Origin: Crocodylus rhombifer
Taxonomy: Eukaryota; Chordata; Crocodylia; Crocodylidae
Assembly: GCA_038503035.1 (NCBI GenBank)
Contig: JAVSML010001085.1
Coordinates: 372,001-436,000 of the forward strand
Length of the DNA stretch: 64,000 nucleotides
Reading direction: 5' to 3'
The translations under genes were made by a program, and so were the position numbers. Numbering within the stretch: position 1 is the first letter of the stretch; every line of letters starts with the position of its first letter. Under the pieces are notes generated by a model that was given only the letters and a program-made list of their open reading frames with translations, had not been told where the DNA came from and ran no database searches. Below, piece by piece: positions 59,277 to 64,000 of the stretch.

Positions 59277-59624
59277 CCTTCTAAGCTGCTATTTGTAGAC
59301 CTGTGTGGTGTCTACGTCCTACCCGTACAGGAGTCCCACTCCTGGCCCTCCCGGCCCGCCCACTGGCACGAACGCCTGCGCAAACGCCGGCGCGCTCTTA
59401 CAGAGCGCGCCTGTTTGTGCGCTCTGTTCGCGCTGCGCGGCTCGGGAGCACGGCTCCCTACCGGCTCAGCTATATGGGACCCGGAGGGCTTCCCCTCCGG
59501 ATCCGGCTCAGCTGTGCCGAGGCCCTCCGCCCCACTTACCTTCGGGGGATCAGCTGCTGCTGCCCCCGCTGCCGATTCCTCTGCTGCTGCTGCTGCCGCC
59601 GCCGCTGCTGCCTCGGGTCAAAAG
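59277..59624 (-). promoter_or_regulatory. CpG-rich CR1 5' untranslated region, likely internal promoter
   Basis: In an otherwise AT-rich window this stretch is GC-rich with many CpG pairs (gcgcgcctgtttgtgcgc, cgccggcgcgctctta) and GCT/GCC triplet runs (59560-59615). It is the upstream end of the full-length CR1 and lies before the ORF1 ATG. LINE 5' regions hold internal Pol II promoters, so promoter function is inferred from position and composition. Direction of any transcript would be antisense to ADGRV1. Confidence 0.6.
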
Positions 59625-62285
59625 TTAGTTATGGGGCACACGTGCGTGTGGGACACTTGTAACTTAAACTGTTGAACCAGATTTTATCACGTTTGACTGG
59701 CTGGCTAGCTTTTTAACAAGTTCTGCAACAGTACATGCACATATTTGACATGTCTACTTTCAGATATTTTTAAGTTAACGAAGTGCATATTTTTTATTTG
59801 AAACATAAAAGTAAACTTGGGGTTGGGGATGCTTTATTAATATAACTCAGTCATTTTTACAGATCAGAAAAACTATTTCCTATCTATGTGAGAAATTGGA
59901 TTTTTTTATTTTAAGGAAAAGAAGTAATAATTAGTGACTGTTTATGTACCAAAGGCTATAATAAAATTTTATGTGTTTGCCCAAGGTATTATCAGCAAGG
60001 ATCCTGGTTTTCTCTGTTTAAAATGGCAAATTTTCTGATTAAATAAAAAAAAAACCCCAACCTCCCTGTAAATTCTCTGATTAAAATCCCCAAAATCCAT
60101 GTTTCTGATTCAGTATTTATAGCTGGCTTGCTACCAACATAGTGTGATTCTTCAGGCAAAGGAAGTGTATAGAGTAGGCTATGTTCCAGAGGGAGCAAAA
60201 CTTGAAGCAAATGTTAAGCTTGAGGAGGAAACTTGAACTGAATTTTATCTTTGTTAATTTCTGTATTAGTAAAATGAAATCAATTTCTGAGTATACATGG
60301 CATATCAGCTCTTTAGAAAGGTGCCTGATTTTGACGATGATCTAGGCTGTCCTGTCTATTTATTGATTTGCATATTTCTTATGAACCATCCCCACAAATT
60401 CTTTTTTGTCCTGGTATTTTTCTCATTCTTTCAAAATCTTCACTGATGAAATATAATAGCCTAGTTTTGACCTTTTTTCTCCTCACAAAGCATAAACCTA
60501 CTTGTCTCAGATTTGACATCTCTGTTCATGTACTCTTATGATTAATTTATTCTTTTTTAAAGCAAGGTGTGCCAGTTTCTGTAAAGAAGGTATAATAGGG
60601 CTCACTGTGTGAGTGCCAGTAAATCTTTACAGAAGGTTTGCCACACCTTAAACCTCAAGCTCTATTCATCAGCCAAGACCAATAGGATTGATATTTAGCA
60701 TACCAGCTCCTATTTATTCAACCTGTTACCATGTGATCAAATATTTCAGCCATGTTTTCCAGAGACAAAAAATGTGCCAGTTCCAACTTATCTCAAACTC
60801 ATATATCAGGTGAAAGTATTATTCGTCAACACTGCTACATTTCTTATTTTTGATCAAACCAGTTTCATTGATAAGAATAGGATTGGACCAAAGACTGAAG
60901 TTTGACCAACATTGCTGCTTTCCTTTAAAACCAGCTCCTTTAGTAGAAATCCCTGTTAGTTTTCTTCACCTCCCTTCCCCCACGCTTTGCAATCTTGGCA
61001 AAGTTGTGTTTCACTGGCTGAGAGGCTTCTTCTGCAATTGCTGGTTACTTATCTGCTGCTAAATTCCAGAATTAAGCAAACAAACACATCCATACAGACA
61101 CTCCTGCCTTCCTTTGAGTTACATTGGGTTTACAGTGACACAGATGAAAGGGGAATTTGATTCCATATACTTTATCAGTTTCTTTATTATCTTATGAGAG
61201 CTGGACTGGAATTCGTGAGCAGTATGGGAAGAGGGTCATACTTGGTTCCAAACAGTGAAGGTTTAATATGGATATAGTAGCTGCAAGAACTAGGGAACTT
61301 ATAAGGTCCAGCAGGCCCAGTCTCCAGCTTGATTATGATTGTACATTTCATTCTGGACCTAGCCACCAGGCTACTGGCTGTGCTGGGCTTCAGGGCCCTC
61401 TTCATTCCTCCTGTTAAGCCATGCCACTTACCAATGTGGCATGCTGCTTATACACATTATATTCAATTCTCACTTGGAGGTTATAGATGTGGGTTTGGAA
61501 CCCATCAGGCTGCAAACTTGGAATTCTTACCTCTGGGGCGATTTTTTTGCCCCCAGCCATTAAAATGTTACTCTATCGTCACTTCTCCCTACTTCTTCTC
61601 TGGCTATGTGTTTTAAAAAAAAAAAGAGTCATCCTCTGCTGCTCTTTTGAAACAGGTGATTTAAGTGCCTAAATTTGAGGAATAATTTCTGGCTTTGAGT
61701 GCATCTAACATAGTTGCCTCCCTACAGTCTTCCTTTAAGCCTTGAAAGGTTGGAGTTTAGGATACATATCTCTTTTCACTGTTCTCTGTTAATCAGTTTT
61801 CATGGCTCCCTGTTGGAGTACTGGCTTTGAACTACATTCTGAAGCATCTTGCTTTCTTCATGAATTGTATGGGAATCTTGGACTTCTAAGAAATGTGGAT
61901 TTCACTCGGGGAACCAAGCACTGCACTGTTTCTTTATTCCAACATTACCAAATCCAGAGACAGAGAGCATATGTGAACAAAGTATCAGGCTCTCTCCCTG
62001 CCAACCTTGATCTGGACTCTTAAGTCTCTTCTCTACCCAAGTTTATTATTCATGACAATAAAATTTGAGTGCAGTATTGATTCTGTGTTAGGAATAGCTA
62101 TATATTAATTGGTCGCTGGTCATCCTACAGTTTGTCATGTGCTTTCTATGTTCATGCTTTTTACTTGTATTTTAATAAAAACATAAAGTAAGGGAAAATA
62201 GTGCAAATGAGAAAAACTATACACAAAACAAGAAGGGTTAAGAAGACAATAGCAAAGATCTTTTTTTTCATGGAAAATAAAATAA

Positions 62286-62366
62286 GGCAATGTGTGTGGG
62301 GGGGTATTTATATGTGTGTGTGTGTATATATGTATGTATGTATATGTGTGTGTGTATGTGTGTATA
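62286..62366. repeat. GT/ATGT-rich microsatellite
   Basis: Imperfect tract of tgtgtgtg, tatatgtatgtatg and tatgtgtgtgtg units. Simple repeat, probably polymorphic. Confidence 0.9.
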
Positions 62367-62618
62367 AAAATACATAATGGCTGGATTTTCACTGCTAAAG
62401 ATGAACCTTCTGCTGCCAAGAGAGTAGAATTCCTAGAAATGAGGAATTCTAAAAGCTAGAATAAAAGCTCTAAAAGCATCAATAAGTGAGCCTCGCCAAG
62501 GCCACATTTTTTTCTCATTTGAGTGAGCACTAATTGTAAGTAATTTCCTTATCTCCTGTGGTAACAAAACTGGAATAGTAAGAACTTTAGGAAAATGGGA
62601 TCAAGTAATAAGCACTTT

Positions 62619-62985
62619 GGCCACATCTACATGAGAAGCTGACTGCAGAGTCATAGTTTCATAGTCAGTAGGGTCAGAAGGGCCTGAGCAGATCATCAAG
62701 TCTGACCCCCTGCCATGGCAAGAAAGAGTACTGGGGTCAAACGACCCCAGCAAGGTGACTGTCTAGCCTAGTCATTTAGTATTTGCATACCCAAGTACTA
62801 ATGATGGTGCAGTAACTGGTATTACTGCACAGTAGCATCCCTGCATAGCTTCTTGGTGACACTGGCTGCTCAGTAGCTCATTACTGCTGCTCACTAGCAT
62901 TGTATCATGGTTTGTGCCATGTGGCACTGCTACGCAGTAGCAATGAGCTACTGCACAGTAAGTGTCTTGTGTAGACCTGGCCCTT
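62619..62985. mobile_element. palindrome-rich DNA element (family M3), with a CR1 inside
   Basis: Left end ggccacatctacatgaga; right end tgtgtagacctggccc, which reads ggccaggtctacac on the opposite strand, so the termini are inverted repeats. The interior is dense in inverted copies of ctgcacagtagc/gctactgc phrases and resembles 49205-49512 (ccaagtactaatg here, gcaagtactaaatg there). A short CR1 tail (62655-62769) interrupts its left part. No coding. Confidence 0.65.
62655..62769 (-). mobile_element. very short CR1 3' end, nested
   Basis: Reverse-complement CR1 tail: agtttcatagtcagtagggt, agaagggcctgagcagatca, then gaccccctgcca and ggggtcaaacgaccccagca. It closely matches the tail of the copy at 57453. 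Flanks agtcat (62649-62654 and 62770-62775) are identical 6-bp repeats, marking insertion into the surrounding M3 element. About 115 bp, so extreme 5' truncation. Confidence 0.8.
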
Positions 62986-62989
62986 GTGG

Positions 62990-64000
62990 AGGAAAATGAC
63001 CATGTTAAGCATTGTGGGGGCCAAAGACAGACTTGAAGCAACTGAATTTTGCTCTCTGGTGTTTAGGCTATTCTAATGGTTGGTTGCTGCGAAACCTGCT
63101 TATTGGAAACCTAATTATCCAGCAAAAGTTTTTCATCTCATAAGTCCCTGTATCAGTGTTGACAGAAATATTCTCTCTGTGGGTGGTATTTCCTATGAAT
63201 ACTCTGCCTGCTGTCTGTTTTTCACTTGCTTTGAATAATTCAGCTTTTTCACAGTTCCTGGATATCAGTGGTCATTTTTTACCATGTTTATTCTGTTGTT
63301 TTTCAGAAAGGTTTTCAGTGAGTTTAAAACTCCTCCTTGGGTATGATCTCTGGTAATTCACTGTCTCACATGGAACATTTTCTCTCTCTTTCTCATGAAT
63401 TACTATCTTGGATAGCAAAAGAAACTTTTCTTTGCAGTCGTTACAGATTCAGACTGTCGGCTTCTTTGTATTTATTCTGGGAAGGGCCCTGATTCAATAG
63501 ATATATTTCAGTATTTAAAAAGATTACTGAGAAATAGTTAAAATTTTTACCTGGGGTATCATTATTCATTCTGAAATTTAGTATAGGAAAAAATAGGTTT
63601 TGAAATGGCTGGTCTACTGAGATTCTTTTAAAATGGTGAGTGCACTGTGTAGTTTGCTCTAGCTGATATTTGCTTAACTATGTGGGCATATTTTTAGGTT
63701 AATGCATGGCTAACGCAGGCTGCTTATTTTGGGTACAAATTCCCACTGTGATACATTGTCAAAATGAGCTCATCAGAGAGTCTCTCTGGCAAATACTGTT
63801 TTGCTGTGATTCACCGCAGTGCTTGCCAAATGGCTGCATTGTGTAACTTAGCCTAGTTTAAAAAAAAAGAAGAAAAGTTCATTGTAATAATGCACCATCA
63901 GCAGCTATTGCTTTTCTTTGTGTGCAAATCAGATAGTTGCCAAGCTCTGTTAGGCACAACATGAACTAGTACCATGGACTCTTGATGATTTTGACTGTGC
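62990..64000. other. intronic DNA, nothing recognised
   Basis: No splice-bounded frame, repeat or RNA identified up to the end of the window. A frame at 63156-63356 was checked for transmembrane receptor sequence and shows no match to ADGRV1 TM2-TM7. Confidence 0.55.

Larger units (their letters stand above)
53587..59624 (-). mobile_element. full-length CR1 LINE, interrupted by a second CR1
   Basis: A complete element of about 4.46 kb, after subtracting the nested insertion, flanked by identical 8-bp repeats ttagttat (53579-53586 and 59625-59632). In its own direction it has a CpG-rich 5' region (59624-59277), ORF1 (59276-56636, interrupted), ORF2 (56579-53678) and a short 3' region ending in repeats of attcatag. 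Most CR1 copies are severely 5'-truncated, so a full-length copy is uncommon. It lies antisense to ADGRV1. One clear frameshift near the end of ORF2 and the nested CR1 are the only lesions I detect. No known reptile CR1 subfamily name is claimed. Confidence 0.9.
20951..64000 (+). other. ADGRV1: start of a large ADGRV1 intron (at least 43 kb)
   Basis: After exon G no stretch encodes the expected continuation of TM2-TM7. The intron is a mosaic of old and young transposons listed separately. Stretches with nothing recognisable are 20951-22799, 22833-23282, 23960-24503, 24827-26286, 26527-28316, 28500-29060, 29900-30750, 33750-34990, 35030-39740, 39990-43100, 45455-46250, 47500-49200, 49515-51480, 51605-52194, 53040-53578, 59640-62285 and 62990-64000. 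A small diverged exon missed by eye cannot be excluded. Confidence 0.7.

Noticed and set aside
59106..59675. 189-codon frame on the + strand
   Set aside because: It lies antisense to CR1 ORF1 and its CpG-rich 5' region; openness follows from GC richness and lack of stop codons.
63156..63356. Hydrophobic frame considered as a missing 7TM exon
   Set aside because: Its sequence does not follow the expected TM2-TM7 pattern, and no acceptor and donor pair keeps the required phase 0.

Overview
This is vertebrate nuclear DNA: about 60% A+T, with small exons separated by kilobase introns and many fossil transposons. Seven consecutive exons on the + strand, all joining in frame, encode 496 residues of the adhesion G-protein-coupled receptor V1 (ADGRV1, also VLGR1/GPR98/MASS1). 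The repeats are CR1 LINEs (one almost intact and full length), several hAT-like DNA transposons and families of short inverted-repeat elements. No long LTR or L1 sequence was recognised. This mix fits a crocodilian best, with a turtle as the alternative. That assignment is inference from repeat style, not a database match.

Layout. Positions 1-20950 hold the seven exons (2878-3120, 11567-11974, 14054-14238, 15733-15982, 16172-16311, 18579-18739, 20850-20950). They cover the last Calx-beta repeats, the membrane-proximal extracellular region, the GPS autoproteolysis site (Met|Ser between 18654 and 18655), TM1 and the start of TM2. All introns are GT-AG. The intron after 16311 contains a 400-N assembly gap flanked by an identical 40-bp sequence, so the gap is probably an assembly artefact. 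Positions 20951-64000 contain no recognisable further exon and are read as the start of one intron of at least 43 kb. The remaining 7TM exons should lie beyond the window.

The intronic DNA is a layered record of transposition. The best-preserved element is a CR1 at 53587-59624 on the - strand, with matching 8-bp flanks (ttagttat). It has a CpG-rich 5' end, an ORF1 with an SGNH-esterase domain, and an ORF2 with endonuclease and reverse transcriptase whose one obvious lesion is a frameshift near its 3' end. A second, 5'-truncated CR1 (57453-59031) sits inside its ORF1, and formally removing it closes ORF1 into a continuous 353-codon frame. Other nested events are a hAT-like element in a CR1 tail (1898-2081), a CR1 in an inverted-repeat element (5600-7183), a CR1 in a palindromic element (62655-62769) and probably a CR1 in a hairpin element (19461-20505). 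A heavily decayed LINE of a different clade lies at about 31995-33740.

No bacterial-type system, CRISPR array, tRNA or rRNA gene, or complete host gene other than the ADGRV1 segment was found. The most novel content is probably the short inverted-repeat families and the nested CR1 structure, not a new protein system.
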